NCBI GenBank assembly: GCA_009760855.2 | Contig: WPIO01000051.1 | Coordinates: 2,037,501-2,101,500 of the forward strand | Direction of reading: 5' to 3' | Source of the DNA: Cristatella mucedo | Taxonomy: Eukaryota; Bryozoa; Phylactolaemata; Cristatellidae | Length of the DNA stretch: 64,000 bases | Shown here: positions 11,261 through 51,900 of the stretch, in pieces | How positions within the stretch are numbered: position 1 is the stretch's first letter | How the letters are laid out: the number at the start of each line of letters is the position of its first letter | Program-made: the position numbers and the translations under genes | Notes under the pieces: generated by a model | Database searches by the model: none | What the model was told of the DNA's origin: nothing | What the model saw: the letters and a program-made list of their open reading frames with translations, nothing else

Positions 11261-11547
11261 CAAAGGCTCCGTGATTTGAGGGATACTGGTGCCGGGTGCT
11301 GGTGCTCATGCGCCACTAAAACCAGACGTAATGCCATACACTGACCAGCTGACCGAGGGAAGGTGTGAGCAGGGTCAGATAAGCGAAGAATCAGAGCCAG
11401 CAGTTGCAGTGATGTGTGAATAGTAATGCCTCAGCTGTAACAGAAACCAGTGCTGGATTCATCCAAAGCCCAATAATAGCAGCAGAATGTACCACGTCGC
11501 GTACTGATGCGCAGCTATACTACTTAATTGATACTGCTGATATCAAC
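11261..11547. other. No gene recognised; may be further LTR-element sequence
   Basis: It directly follows the integrase remnant and precedes a LINE-B insertion. There is no readable coding pattern. Confidence 0.3.
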
Positions 11548-12050
11548 GGACGCAGAGTATAGTTCCTACGCTGACCCACAAGGCCCATCACCGCTTGGCT
11601 TCTTCACACCTAGCTGAACTGCTGCACCGTTTTAGCCTACTCGTGCCCTCAGGTCCTCTAAGGACAATAAATTAGCTCCATATATTGCCCCATTCTTCCG
11701 CTTAAAGACCATTGGCGATAGTAGCTTTTGCTCTGCAGGTCATAGACTGTAGAACTCACTTCCAAAATTCTTACTCAACGATATCCACTCTCAAGCTGTC
11801 GACTATGGTATACACTTTCCAGGCGTCCTGGGCTGCTACTTCCATGCTGCTCACTGTCTCAGCTTCTCTCCTGACTCGGCTGTGCTTCTCACTTTCTTTG
11901 TGTTGCGTGAGATTGAGTCGGTTAGCTACTGAATACGTGTCAAACGCCACTTAGGCTTCGAGTGCCCTATAAGAAAATCTCATTGGCAAAAACCCATAGT
12001 CTTTGTGGCTTTGAAGACTTGCAGACGAAGATACGTTACATTAAATTATT
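11548..12050 (+). mobile_element. LINE-B copy, degraded
   Basis: CGCTGACCCACAAGGCCCAT and the later CTTCCAAAATTCTTACTCAA align with 115-330 of the first LINE-B copy, with many frame breaks. It ends near the family tail (CTTTGTGGCTTTG, TACGTTACATTA). Confidence 0.75.
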
Positions 12051-12784
12051 GGCGATTCTATGATCAGACTATCAGCAGAGAGCCCGATTGAAGATATGGA
12101 AGCAAATTCCTTGAACATAAGGGCAATATTCAACTCGGACAGCCCGGCCGCCGACTCGAGTAAAGTAAAATTGAAGGTCAGTTTATGCAAGAGCCTCATT
12201 TATATAGCGGCAACACAGCTTTGCCGCCTATTGCCGTGCCTGTATCAGGCAATAAAGGATCGTTCACTGCAGAACTCAAGCCAACGAACTGAGTCGTAAT
12301 GAGCGAGCACATAATTTACCCATGTACTAACACTCGGGTCGAGCACACGTGCCCCACACAGGTCAAATCGTAAGTGCCAATGACACCGCCATCTGCCTAC
12401 TTACTGGACTATGTATCACGAGACTGGCGCTCTTTCAGCCCACGGTCGGAAGAGTTGGGTCCACGAGACTTGCCTCACGCCGGCCTTTCCCTACAGAGAA
12501 CAGCCGTCCCACTTGGCAACATACTGGATGCTTTGGCCAGTGTCAGCCCGCTCCGGTACGGTTTTCTTCGGTTTGAAATTACCGGTGTCAATCTGAATCG
12601 TCTTCTGCAGTGTGTAACTGCTCGCACAAACATAACAGGAGCCTCTGAACGACTATTTCTCTGAGCAACTGGAAATTAGTAACTCCGCTTGCGATTTAAA
12701 TGTTAGTGATTCAAACTTGTATACATTTGCTGTCTAATTTGCCATGCATGGCCTGGTAGATTACCAAGAAAAACAAACCTATTA
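12051..12784. other. No gene recognised; open frames at 12374-12664 noted
   Basis: A 96-codon frame at 12374-12664 has a protein-like composition (LLDYVSRDWRSFSPRSEELG). It lacks a usable acceptor before it and recognisable homology. Confidence 0.25.
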
Positions 12785-13060
12785 AAAACACACCTATTTA
12801 GGACAGCATTTAGTGGGTCCCTGTGATTCGTCCCTCATGTGCTTATGAGTGCTGACACTGTGCATGCTGCCACTAACCACATTTGCATGCTGACCCTGTG
12901 CATGTCACCCATAACCATGTTATTCATGTTGTTTATCAAGCATGATATTACTTACCATTCAATCGCGTTTTCCTTTGCAGCAAATGTAAAGCGCCTAGAA
13001 AGAGATTGAGTTCTCTGAGGGCGCTTTATCAAGTGCATTATTATTATTGTTATTACAAGA
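12785..13060 (+). mobile_element. LINE-A 3' UTR copy
   Basis: A well-preserved 3' UTR (CATGTGCTTATGAGTGCTGA, TTTGCAGCAAATGTAAAGCG, AAAGAGATTGAGTTCTCTGA) ends in an (ATT)n tail. Confidence 0.9.
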
Positions 13061-13334
13061 AAAATGTGGACAGCACACCCCATTTAATGCAAGTTGGTAA
13101 TCCAGGATGAAGTAGCTTGCTCGTAGAAAGACTGTTCGCTACATCGATAGGTAATCAAACTAGCGTTATTATTGTTCCTGGTGGTCAGAGGTGCGTTCGA
13201 ATCGCTGTTAAAAGACGGAAGCAACAAGAGGAAGTACTTGAGTGAGACTGGGAGCGCATGCTCCGAGAGTCGGAGAGAAAGAGACGGACGGAGAGAAGTT
13301 AGGAAATAAATCGAAAAGTTGTAGCTGGCTCTAC

Positions 13335-13432
13335 TTCCACTACTACTAGTAGTAATAGTAGTAATAATAATAGTAGTAGTACTTCTACTACTGTTAGTAC
13401 CTTTATTGCTTCTTCTACTACTACTCTGCCGG
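13335..13432. repeat. Trinucleotide microsatellite (TAC/TAG/TAA/CTT)
   Basis: Imperfect runs of ACT, AGT, AAT and TTC triplets cover about 95 bp. Confidence 0.85.
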
Positions 13433-14209
13433 GAGGCGGGTGGTACGAAAATGTGTACACCTCGATAATCACCACTGGTGATGTAATCTAAAAGGCAGTA
13501 GCGGTCTCATGTCCAGCTTGGCCAGAACAGGCCGTTTTTTAGGTCTGGACATCAGTCAATCTACAGTGCCAAGCAACGTACTACTGCGTAAGTTGTTCTG
13601 GGAGTAACACTTGGAAACCTTTTAGAAGTCACGGTTCGAGCCTCACAGTTTGCGCATAATCTCTTTCAAACGTTTCGCCTTTAAAGTGGGTCACGTAGTA
13701 TTGAATTTTATAGTCATTTGGTTTTCGCACCACCCGCTCCTGTGAATCCGGCTGCGAGCTGTGCCTTTCACCCATTACGAATTTTTTAGAAGCCGTCCCT
13801 TCACTTGATACTCACCTGAAGCCCGAAACTCCTTCCAGACTGACATAACTGCATCCTAACTTGACGAATTTCCAAGAGAAACTAAAAGCCTGCCTGTCCC
13901 TCGCAGCAAGCAGCTTTGTCCGAATTTGTGTTGGTTCCGTGCGCGTCATCACCAATCGGCTGGAAGACTTTCTGTTCAGCCTAACAATAATACTGAGAAG
14001 AAATTTGCAAAGCTTACTGATTCTGTTTCTAGGCACTTTACAGATGCCTGGAGGGACACGTTCAATAGGTAAAAGTGATAGAATCCACAGCGTTAGCATC
14101 TTTCGTCACACAAAGACAATTCACACTGACCGAGAACAATCTGTGAGGAACAGAGAGTCTTCAGCTTATTTTTTGATTGTCGTAAATTCAGGGCACTTTA
14201 CTTGAGAGT
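13433..14209. other. No gene recognised
   Basis: Two overlapping open frames on opposite strands (13861-14205 plus, 13812-14099 minus) have no recognised motif. Confidence 0.35.
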
Positions 14210-14600
14210 CAGTTCCAGGCTTAGGAAGCATACGCAGTGAAATAACGATTTCAAAAGGTATCAAGGTTAGTTAGAAGCTGAAAGGCTAGAGGCAGAAGGC
14301 AAGCGACATACTGCCTAGCTTGATTAGGACATACTTATAAGTGAGTGCCAGAGCCTTGAAGGCGATACAGCTGCTGCTGGATGGGCAGCCAGTGTAGGTC
14401 AGTGAGAAGCGGTGTCCTATGGCAACAGCGACGCTCACGACTGACAAGCTTTTCTGCAGAGTTTTGTGCCTACTATAAGCTCATTATTGCAAAGGCAGTA
14501 AGACATTCAAGAGCTGACTAGCACAAGCCAGGGCGGGAAGACCCAAATGCAAGGACCGACTCTGCTGCGATATCGCTGTCGAAGCAGGCCCGGAATGAAG
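14210..14600 (-). mobile_element. LINE-A RT C-terminal fragment, degraded
   Basis: CAGCCAGTGTAGGTCAGTGA, GCAACAGCGACGCTCACGAC and GCAGAGTTTTGTGCC correspond to the minus-strand LINE-A copies at 57.3 and 62.6 kb. The frame is broken. Confidence 0.75.
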
Positions 14601-16237
14601 GGTCTGCTTTGACTGAGATTTACCTCTCCTCGCGGCATGCCGAAAATTCTTGTATCCTTAAATGCTGTTGCTGAAGCAGCCGAGCAGATCGCGCCGCCAA
14701 TTTCGCTTAATCAAAGGGGGCGATCGAGAGTCGGAAAAAGTAGGCGGACACGTGTGAGAGCACGTGCCACTGATTGCTTGCATTGACAGATTTCAGATCT
14801 AGCTCGCTGGTCAGAGCGCCGGCGGCAGCTTTGTACGCGGAGGTGCGAGCGAGCGCCAGTGCGCACAGTGAGAGCAAGAAGGAGGATCAACCCGTGCAGC
14901 CCGTAAAAAGGTTTTTAGGGTTTTTCGGGCGGCTAAACGCTGACGCATTTCGTGCGCAAACGGGCGCTCGAGAAAAAGTATAACCTATCCCCAAGTCTCA
15001 AAGAGCTGAGAGAAGTGCCGCTTGTAATTAGGCTGAATATACTCGACACAGCAGAGCACTTGGATTCCAAAAGTCTTATACGACAGCTCCTTGTTTCAGC
15101 CACCCTGTGTATCAGAAAATAGTAACTGTTATTAATTGGAAGTATTCTAAATACATTTTAAAGAAAGATGCCGGTCGTCAGCAGGAAGTGGCAGTTGTCA
15201 GCACCAAAGAAGAGCTGATGTAACGTATTGAAATAATTTTGTTCACACGCTAGTGCTGCAGTGCCTGCCTAGAGCAGCCGGAAGAGACCCTTAAACAAAT
15301 AGATCGCCTTGTACGCTTCAAACGTATTGAAATGAGTGGCTTGAGTGCATTGTCTGGCCCACTATAGCTGGGCTACGCACTTACTAACATACACGTCTCG
15401 CAACGGAGCGGCGCGCCGAACCTTTCGCACGACTGTGGGTTTCTTGCAAATAGTCTTCAAAGCATCTCCCCTTTAAGAAAATCTCCCTGTATACCCATCT
15501 TATCTGTTTCGCGCCGCTCAGGCTTCTTCCCGCCTAAAGTTCAACCGAGTCCTTCGGCTAAATCGGATGAAAACACGGATGGGCAGTGAGTGACACGGTG
15601 CTTCAAAGCTACTCAGGGCCGATGACCGATCGATCGCGTCACGGTAAAGGTCAAGGTCAATGCTCTATTCGGCTCGTCGCTCATAGACGAACTCGGTAAT
15701 GCTTCAAGTGTGCCTGATATCGATATCCCCGAGCGAACGAGAGCAGCAGGATCAATCTGCAGAGCAGCGTCCGAAGCTAGCTCGCCTGACCGAAGGCTGG
15801 TGGAAGCGCTTATAATCGACACGCAGACTTAGTGCTCTCGTCACTTACGTCTGCCACGACAGCAGCAGCGAGCCACGTCCACGTCGCGGCGAACCAAATA
15901 GCGTGTTTAATGCGGTTACTGCTCGAGCTGCTATCGCCGGCAGCAGTATGGATTTCCGCTGGCCGCGGCGTCTGCCGGTGGCCCAGTCCTTTCCTGGAGC
16001 TACATGCGGAGTTGCGCTCGTGAGAAAACGTCTGCAGCTAGTGAGAGCTCGCCCTGGAAGCATGAGTTATGACAGCGCCCTCACCCCGCGCGCCTCGGCC
16101 AGCGCCGAGCGATGGCGGCGCGAGCGTCGGAGCACCGACCGGTCCCGCGCGAAGAAGACCCCGACCCGCTCTCCACTACCGCCACCGCCACCGCTCCAAG
16201 AACGGACAGAAGGAGCCGCACGGCGTTGGCTACGCGG
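14601..16237. other. No gene recognised; CpG content rises towards exon 7
   Basis: From about 15.4 kb the DNA becomes visibly GC- and CpG-rich and open frames appear on both strands. It would include the 3' UTR of the LRR gene. No polyadenylation signal was picked out with confidence. Confidence 0.35.
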
Positions 16238-41670
<25,433 letters not shown>

Positions 41671-41671
41671 T

Positions 41672-41746
41672 CTAGCTGCCAGCAGGCATCGCTAACGGGT
41701 AGTCCGCGGTCACCGCGATAGCAGCACTCTTGCTTCCGCTATCCAT
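41672..41746 (-). promoter_or_regulatory. Upstream reading frame ending 1 nt before the LRR start
   Basis: A 24-codon ATG frame (starting MDSGSKSAAIAV) ends in TAG with a single base between the stop and the ATG of the LRR gene. If it is in the mature 5' leader, translation of the main frame would depend on reinitiation or leaky scanning. Whether this segment is exonic is not shown by the sequence. Confidence 0.3.
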
Positions 41747-42463
41747 GGCGACTAACCAGCTTAACAAATGGAATCGCTAAAGCTTAGGGAACCACTGGGG
41801 ACGGAGCTGTTAGCTGTAGGTCTTTTGGCCGCTGTCTTCTTAACAGCTACACATGTTTTTATTAAAAGATGCATAGCCAGATCTTCGGCACGGTACTGCT
41901 GTGAGACCGCTTAGCAGTGAGGGAGTGTAGCTTATGCAGCTTCTGAAGGCCATAAACTGCTTAACTAGCGAAACTCGCTGGCGCCCGTGGCCGCAGCTCC
42001 GCGACGCAGTAAGCCTATTGAGTGTAGCCGACGTTTGAACGCTAGCGAGAATAGAAAAGATCTAAATAAATCCAAGGCGAGGCCTTTAGATGAACAGCAA
42101 TGAAAGGTCGTGGCAGATAAAACGCAGGCCCAAGCCGGAGGCAACTAAACGGGTCAGAGGTTATAGAGTGGCTTGCGCTGGTCTCGGAGGACGCGACCCG
42201 GATGCCGGTTATGGCGAGTTTTAGGGCTGCTTCTGCAGGCCAGAGGTCGCTACCATTGTGTGGTAGCCCGAGATAGTCATATCAAAGGCGCCGACGATTG
42301 CTTCTCCACAACTGCTGAGACCTTCTGCTCAGGGTAAAAAGAGAAGAAAATGATGCCCGGAGGTCGGTTGATTCAACAGTACCACGTGTATAGGGGCAAA
42401 AGAGCCTTAGCATACTAGCCACTTGCTCGTGCGGCAGGCAATGGAGGGTCTCCCGCTGCAGGA

Positions 42464-42497
42464 CTCACACATCGCAAGCTGGCTTGCGATGTGCGAG
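42464..42497. repeat. Hairpin-forming inverted repeat, 16-bp stem
   Basis: The arms CTCACACATCGCAAGC and GCTTGCGATGTGCGAG are complementary with one mismatch and enclose a 2-base loop. Confidence 0.8.
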
Positions 42498-44195
42498 CAC
42501 CGCACTCCGGGCTAGGACCAAGGGGCGCCTCCAAGTTGGATGCCCCAGCGTTCATCTGCCCAGCTGTAGCAATTGAAAATGTCCTGCTGTCCAGCTTGCC
42601 AAATTGCCCTTGAACTAAGCTTTCCTGTACACTATTACACTAGTTGGCTGATTTACTTAGCGATTGGTGGAGTGACAATCTAAGCAAAAGTATGTTACAT
42701 TACGTACTGATTATTACAATCTTACAGCGGTATATACCTACAGAAATTAGAATATGTTTTGCTAATATATATTTGATAATATTACGATACAATATAATTT
42801 AAATAACGTTCACCAGTAGAGATAGCACGTATATAAAACTAATTTTTTAAATTACAAAATGCAGAACAGCCGAAGGCTGCCAGCCGTCGGACTGAGCGGC
42901 GACAAAGGACGTCACCTCGAGGAGCGGGAGCGATCCCTAAGCTCCGAGCCACACGGGCCAGCACTCGACCGATCGACATATCGAGGCTACTCGGCACTAG
43001 GCACTAGGCTTTAGGCTTTAGGTCTCGACCGCTCTTATGAAACGTCTTCTTGTGTAACAATAACTGCAGCTTACTAGCCGCATACTATTATTATTATCAG
43101 TAAGCCGAGACCGAATCCTAAACTAAATTAATATACGGTGCGCTTTGCTAGCGTACGCTGTCGCTAGTCAAACCTTACGCAACGCCTATTTGGAGCTAGA
43201 ACCGCACGGGCTAAAACTCACTAGCGGCGTTGCCTTTTCAAGCTTTTGTTTTGCATTAATCTTAGAATCGCTAGAATTCGATAGGAAGACCGTGCGGCTG
43301 GAACGGAAGGGCTGCGTACTACGCGGACGTGGGAGCTGGGAAGTTGTTTCGCCTTCACAAGAAGAGCTGGGCTCCAGAAGCCCTCCGGTGGTGACACGAG
43401 GAATTAGTTCTAAAGCACGCCGAGCACCGACCGGCCTTTTTGTCGGATAGCCACAGCGAATTACATTTGCGATAGGAGCTGCAAAATTTCTGACAGATCT
43501 GCACGCAGCCGGTGCATCTCGGTAGGAGGAGACCATTAAAAGGAAACGCCAAGATCCCGACCGCTAATCGGGCGACCCCCTCTCACGTCCTGAGAGCCCT
43601 CGCCTTGGCAGACTCTTCATCGGATTGCTAGTAACACTTCACAAACCTCAGAGTAAAAGCGCAGCTCTTCGCGATCGTGTCCCCGGACGGTAAAGCAAAC
43701 GAGAAGGCTCTCCAGCCTCACGAGTTAGTGTCCCCATAGGATTACTACCACATCTTGGACGGTCCGTAGGGACGTCGAAATTCTGCAGTAGCCATCTAGA
43801 CGTGTAATAAAGCCGCGAGTAACGGAGTACTAACCGAGAAATGAAGTGCTAATAGAGAGCGAGTGGCGGCAACCGAAACTAACTACACGACAGCTGCTTC
43901 AAGACCATCCAGCGAATTCGTTCTGCTGATATAATCCGCTCTCACTTTAGTCGGTGCGGTGTCTGTAATGCGTGCTGGTGCATCCGGTGCTTAAGTCAGC
44001 CATTAATGAACGAGTCTGCTAGTCCGACTGAGTCACGCGCGCTGACGCTCGCTCACACCTGACGGAAAGGGGGTGGGAAGCGGCTGGCGTTCACCCGTTT
44101 TGGAAGGCTACTGGCCAAAACGCTATGTATCCACTATCGAAGCTGCCTCACCCAAGCTCGTGCGAGCGACTGCTCTCGCGCGCGAGCTTGTGTGC

Positions 44196-44196
44196 A

Positions 44197-44235
<39 letters not shown>
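44196..44235. repeat. (GT)n microsatellite
   Basis: About 35 bp of GT. It lacks the conserved flank seen at 37.9 and 51.9 kb. Confidence 0.9.
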
Positions 44236-44584
44236 CGACAGGCAAAGGAAGGTCATTCCCAATAGCTAGCGACGCGAAGGTCCGTACTACCTCGAGAGCC
44301 CGCAGCACCTGGAGCGGCAGAGCCCGCAGTCACTAGAACAACAGAGCCGCTCAATATGTACTCGTTCTATCACTTCGCGCCTCTGAAACGCGACCTATAG
44401 CTGCACAGGTCCCTGCAGCTACCGACGCCTCGCTCTTTACCCCTGCTACTACCCTTCAAATTCTGGCCGCATCTCGCGGCTCCGCATTCGTACCACTTCT
44501 TCGCGTGCAGTCTGACAAGGGTCGGTTGATTTAGAAACTGCCAGTGAATACGTTGAATCTCACGCCTAGCCGTTATATATAGGC

Positions 44585-44870
44585 TTTATCTTACGCAACG
44601 ACAACTACTAACTCTCCAACTGCCGACTATGGCACATCTTTTTCAGCGGTCCTGAACTGCTACCTCTATGCTACTCACTACCTCAACTGCTCTCCTAACT
44701 CTGCTATGCTTCCCACTTTCTCTTTGTTGCGTGAGACGAAGTCTGTTGGCTACCGAATGCGTACCGAAAGCCGCTTAGGCTGTGAGTGCGCTATACAAAA
44801 CTCTCCTGCGTAACACCCACATGGTCTTTATGAATTTGTGGAGTTACTGACGGAGATATATTACATATCT
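44585..44870 (+). mobile_element. LINE-B 3' end copy
   Basis: CTTACGCAACGACAACTACT through GTAACACCCACATGGTCTTT matches the first copy closely, with one AACTCT insertion. The last ~75 codons remain open to the family stop (ending CAIQNSPA). Confidence 0.85.
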
Positions 44871-45167
44871 ATTGGCGTGCATAATTTTTTTGTACCTGCA
44901 ATGCCCACGGAAAACGACGTTGACGTCTGGGCTATTTCTCTAACGTGAATGCAAGTAGTTTCGAAATGTGCAATCTGCTGTGTACATCTTTAATTTGATT
45001 TCGTTACGACTGGACGCGTTAGGGATGTTTATTGGGAAGTCTGGAGCGCTATCCGTGTTGTTTCGGTAATTCTTTGGACCTCAAATTAGACGCGCCAACG
45101 GTCTCGTCTTTCTGGCAAATAACTAACTTCGAGTCACGTGGCTAAACTACTTTCGACGCCTCCTTGC

Positions 45168-47030
<1,863 letters not shown>

Positions 47031-47190
47031 ATGCTATTCATTATCGCGTGTCTTGCTAGCGCTGTTGCAGATGGGCTAGTTGATCCGCATGACATGTTAG
47101 GGGAAAGGAAATTGCACAGGGAATCTGTGCAGCATCTGGGTCAATCGCTGCTGTCGCCCCCTCAGCGTCTACATGCTTCGATGCTCCCCG
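47031..47190 (+). CDS. CLCC1: CLCC1-like exon 1: signal peptide and DPxDML motif
   Basis: This is the first ATG after an in-frame TGA at 46971. It encodes a hydrophobic signal peptide (MLFIIACLASAVA) and then GLVDPHDMLGERKL. The short DP-x-DML motif after the signal peptide is a hallmark of CLCC1 proteins. The donor CCCCG|GTAAGTGAAG is near-consensus, phase 1. Confidence 0.8.
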
Positions 47191-50100
47191 GTAAGTGAAG
47201 TTAAGTGAGCACTTGTACTACCTTCACCTGATGCCAAATGGTTGTGAGCACTCAGCGATAGAGAAAATTAATTATGAAGCTCCAGATATCATGGTTGAAG
47301 GCGTTAGCTTGGGGGTCTAGCGAGGCCGATGCGCTTATCCCGCCCAGCTCGAGAACCCATTGGGCATGGCGTTAAGGGAAAAATCTGCAAATGTGTTGCA
47401 GATGAAGTTTTGAAACGGGCATCTTTATTGATGCAGTAGCAGTATGATGATAATTGGCCTCAGCGACGTGTATGCTAATTTTAGTGGTGTGGTGGTGTCC
47501 TCACTCTTATTAATGTAGGTGCTGTATCGGCCTTTGATTATTATGTCTCACCATTTATTATTGTTTGAATTGTATCTGTGTCACAGCCATTGTCGGAAAA
47601 TTCGGTTAATTGATCAGCATGATCGTAGTCTTTCAAGCTACCCGAGTGTGGTGGCTGTTCGTGGCCATGCTGTATTATTATACTTGGCCCATCACGCAGC
47701 CAATTTCGGCAGTTCTGAACTTCTGCCATTAGAGGTTCGTGCGAAATTTATCTAACTATGTGCTGCTGCTGCTGATCTATATTATTTTCTCATGGCAGTG
47801 CTTGTGGTGTTCGCCACTTTCGTGCCACTTACAAGCACAAGCTTTCGTGCAGCCCTGCTTTCGCCCCTGCTTTTCGTCTAAATGCATGGCGATTTAGCTG
47901 TACACTTGTGATTCATGTTCAGACAGATGTTAGCAACCTTTAGGCCCGATCAGTTCTGTTACCTTGCTCATTTTGTGCTGAGATAGCCCTACCTTTGGAC
48001 TCTCCTCCTCACCTTTATGCAAATTGCCGGCATTGCACTGAACCATTTGAATGCCTCAATAAATCCTGTGCCAGTGCCAAGTCTGGATATACATCAGTAA
48101 CTTGAAATCTTTGCAGGTTATCACACTTATCAATATAGCCGCATTGCAAAACTTTTGGTTATGTGGACTTTTTAGGAATATTCTTGGAGTTGAGATTGAG
48201 GGCTATGGGTTTAGTTGTGATAGTAAACGTAAAGCGCATAGAACGAGATTGAGTTCTTTGAGGGGGCTTTATTAAATGTATTATTTTTGTTATTATTACT
48301 GTGCTGCTGGAAACTGGATTTGTCTGATCGTACCTGCTCTGGCTGGACATATGAAACTGCTGTCTTTCTTTCTGTCTTGTTTGCTTTCTTACGTATCGTA
48401 TGGGCCAGGATCATGTACTTTTAACTCGCCGCCGAACCATGATATGTGCTGTATAGTTCTTTTTATGCAGATTCATCGACCTCGCTTAGCATGCACGTTT
48501 GGGGGAGGTTAACACAGGTTAATGACATTGCTTGGTGGGTTCAGAAGCTCATCTAGTTTACCCTGCGATTGGCTATACCTGTATACCTGCTGTAATTAAG
48601 CTTGAAATGCTTTTCCAATGCTGTGGATATGATAGTTCCAAGGGCATTGCTAAGGTGACCAGCCAGCCAAGGCCCCCACGTGGACTGACATGAAGGGGGC
48701 GTGGTACACCTCTTTGCTTTCTTTTGATTGACCTGTGGAGAGGTCAAGGTATGGCCCCTCTGTAGTGTAATTCTTGCTGCACAATGTTGGGGGGCTGTCG
48801 CTCTGATATTTCGACTTTCACTGCCAATCATTATAAATGCGCAGAGAATTAAAGCAGCCCTTCAGCTATTGAATGCATGTAGCCAATAAGTGCTTGCACA
48901 CCGTGCACAGCTGTGTTGCATTCTCACGTAATTCGGCTGATGATGGCAGGTTCGTGAGGTGGAGCAACGCACGCTTGCGCTAGCTGCTAGTGACTGCCAC
49001 TAGTGACTGCCACTAGTGACTGCCACGCGGCCACCCTGGCGCTGCACGTGGTTACCATTTTTGGCGATGGCTGCTTTCCTCCAGGTCGACCGTCGGCTGA
49101 CCTCTCCTTAGTTGACACGTGTCCTAAACCTGTCGAGGTGGATGCGATTTTCATGAGACGGTTCGTTAGGATGCTGCTAAAAGAGCTCAGCTACGAGGTA
49201 AGCACTTTATGCGTGGCGCCCTTGAGCCTTGCCCTTGTTGCTGATCCATTTGCTGCTACCTCTGGCTGCCACCATCACTACCACCACTTCTAATACTCGA
49301 ACGCCCTAACTGCAGTTCGGTTGATCTATTTATGGAGCTTGGGGCGGTCAAAAGCTAGGCGCGGCATTGGCTGAAAACATCGTCGTGGAGAGGTCATATG
49401 GCAGTGCTTGCGTTAAACTGCCCATTTTGAAAGCGTGCTCACACACGCTCCTCCATCCCCATCTTTTAATTTGTAGCACTCCATATCTAGAGACTACTTG
49501 AGCCTTGCAGCATTGAGCTTGATTCTAGACTCGGCGATGCCCAAAATCTAGCCGGTCTGCTCCTGTGTGAGCCAGTTGTCTTCTCTGTGAGGCACGCCAG
49601 AATACACAGCGACATGTGTTGCTGTTGCCATCCAGATTGAGCCTGCCGAGATCGAGTCGCTGGCTGATTGGCCAAGTTGCCCAGCAGCCGGGTCCCACGT
49701 TTGCGATTGTGTGCCTCACCACTGCATTCTAACTGCCGGTTGCCTCTTGTAATGTTGCTTCAAGCGTGCTCAGTGGCTTTTGCATGCCGTGCTCGAGTGA
49801 TTCGTCGCCCTGTCGCTGGTGACTTGCTGCCATCCCGAATCTGAGGGTTCCAATCATAAAAGAAGTTAGAGAAGCCAGCCCCAAGTGAGTCCTAACAAGC
49901 CTTGCCTCAAGCAGAAGTCGTTCTATCTTCTGGCCGACTGTGCTAACTATGCAATAAGCCAACTACCGACCCAAGCCGACCCCTTGTCAAGTGCACCATG
50001 TAAGGATGTAATAATAATACAGCACTTGATAAAGCACCCTCGGAGAACAATCTCTTTCTAGGCACCTTACGTTTGATGCAAAGCAAACACGATCGGATGG

Positions 50101-51757
50101 TGAGTGGTATTGTGCTTGATAAACAATAAGAATAATATGGTTAGGGGTGACATGCACAGAGTCAGCATGCAAGTGTTGTTATTGGCAGCATGCAACAGTG
50201 TCAGCATGCATAAGCACATACAGGACGAATCACTGGGACCCACTAAATGCTGTCATAAATGGGTGCATTAAGTTCTTTTTAAATGTGGTCAAGTCAGGGG
50301 ATGTCGTGACGGAAGACGGACGTCAGGATGTAGCACTATCCTCGTTGTCCAAGCCATTTCCTGCTCTCGGTATTTGCTCAACTCTCGATCCTCTATTACG
50401 GCTACAGTGCTCGTTTTGTGTCTTAAATAGCAAAGTGGTTATATATAATTCATTTATATAGCGCCCCGAGAGAACTGTATCTCTATTCAGGCGCTTCGCA
50501 TATGCCTTGGGGCTCGAGCCCACGACCTCAGTCAGACCTTAGTCGGGGCGAGTACCTTAATCGCTAGACCATTCTGGGCACCTCTGTACGTCTTGTCTGG
50601 TGGTCGTGCATAGCACAAAAGTGTTGGAGCGGCATCCTGGTTTACTCCCCAGTGTTTTGTGTGTGTGTGTGTGTGTGTTTATGCATATACAGATCTCGTG
50701 TACCTGCATGCGTGAGTGAATGTGTGGATGCTGACCGTGGTTGTGGTAGACCTCCATTGCAGCAGGACGGATGAGTGAGTGGTCAAAATAGTTTGCTGAA
50801 TGCCTCTGCAGGCTCACCGTAGGCTGTGCATGTCGTGTGCATGTCGTGCATGCAACTGAGTAGTGCTGCTACTGTAGGTGCCATCGGCTGCCGTGTCTCG
50901 GCTGAGTTTGCTCTCAGCTTTACTCGCCTCAGTGCTGCACTGTGATGTTGCAAGAGTGCCGTCGATTGCTTCGTGGCTGCCCCTGGTATCCCTCTTTACG
51001 GACGTTGTTGCCGGCGATTATTGCAACAGACGCACCGGTCGTTTACCACAGTTTACAACTTGTCGGCTCTTTTTATGCTGTTGTTGCTGCCGTTTGCCTG
51101 TCGTTTGCCTCCTGTTTCGACGTGCCAGTGACTGCACGGCCCTAGGCACATATCCACGTCTCTGTAGGGTGAAGGTCAGCAAGCCTATGAGCTCGGCCTT
51201 TTGATGTCACCATCACACTTTGATGCACTGCAGAAGTTTGCTGTACCCGACTCGGGCACCGTCGGAATTCAAGAGGCCACTGCCGCGCTAGAGAGCATCA
51301 TCGTATCCGTTGAGCGCAGGTCCCAATACCATCCCATACTGAAATGGCTGTCAGACTATGGTCCGTACTTGGCCTTTGCCACACAGGTGTGACTTGCATT
51401 GCTGTCTGTGCTGCAGTGCATTCGCGAGGTGCTCTGTAAAGCTATTGGAATCAATACCTATAAGTGGGCTATTGCGGTTGCTATGCTTCCAACATCGAAA
51501 CACCGACACGGACGCGCAGCATACTTCCGAAGGCTTCTTGCTGTTTTGTGAGTCCCAAAAAGTAGAGGGCTGTAGCGTTGCCTGCTGCATTCTCACCCTC
51601 CTTGGTTGTCGGCCTCCTGTGTATGTTTTAGTCGTGGGCATGGTTGCTTTTGAGTGCATGGCCGTTTGTGAGTGCGAGGCTATGGCCGTGATAGTGAGTG
51701 CTCATGTAGTTGTGCCTGTGCCTGTTTGTGGTCGCACATGTGTGTGTGCGTGCGTGC

Positions 51758-51813
<56 letters not shown>

Positions 51814-51835
51814 ATGCGTCCGTGCATGCGTGCGT

Positions 51836-51900
<65 letters not shown>

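Larger units (their letters stand above)
41747..44584. other. Divergent intergenic region, no gene recognised
   Basis: This is DNA between the two divergent genes. It includes a strong hairpin at 42464-42497 and the AGGCACTAGGCTTTAGGCTT-type short repeat near 42995. Promoters of the LRR gene should lie near its left end. Confidence 0.4.

Noticed and set aside
12374-12664. 96-codon plus-strand frame with protein-like composition
   Set aside because: A stop lies directly upstream with no acceptor after it, and no homology is recognised.
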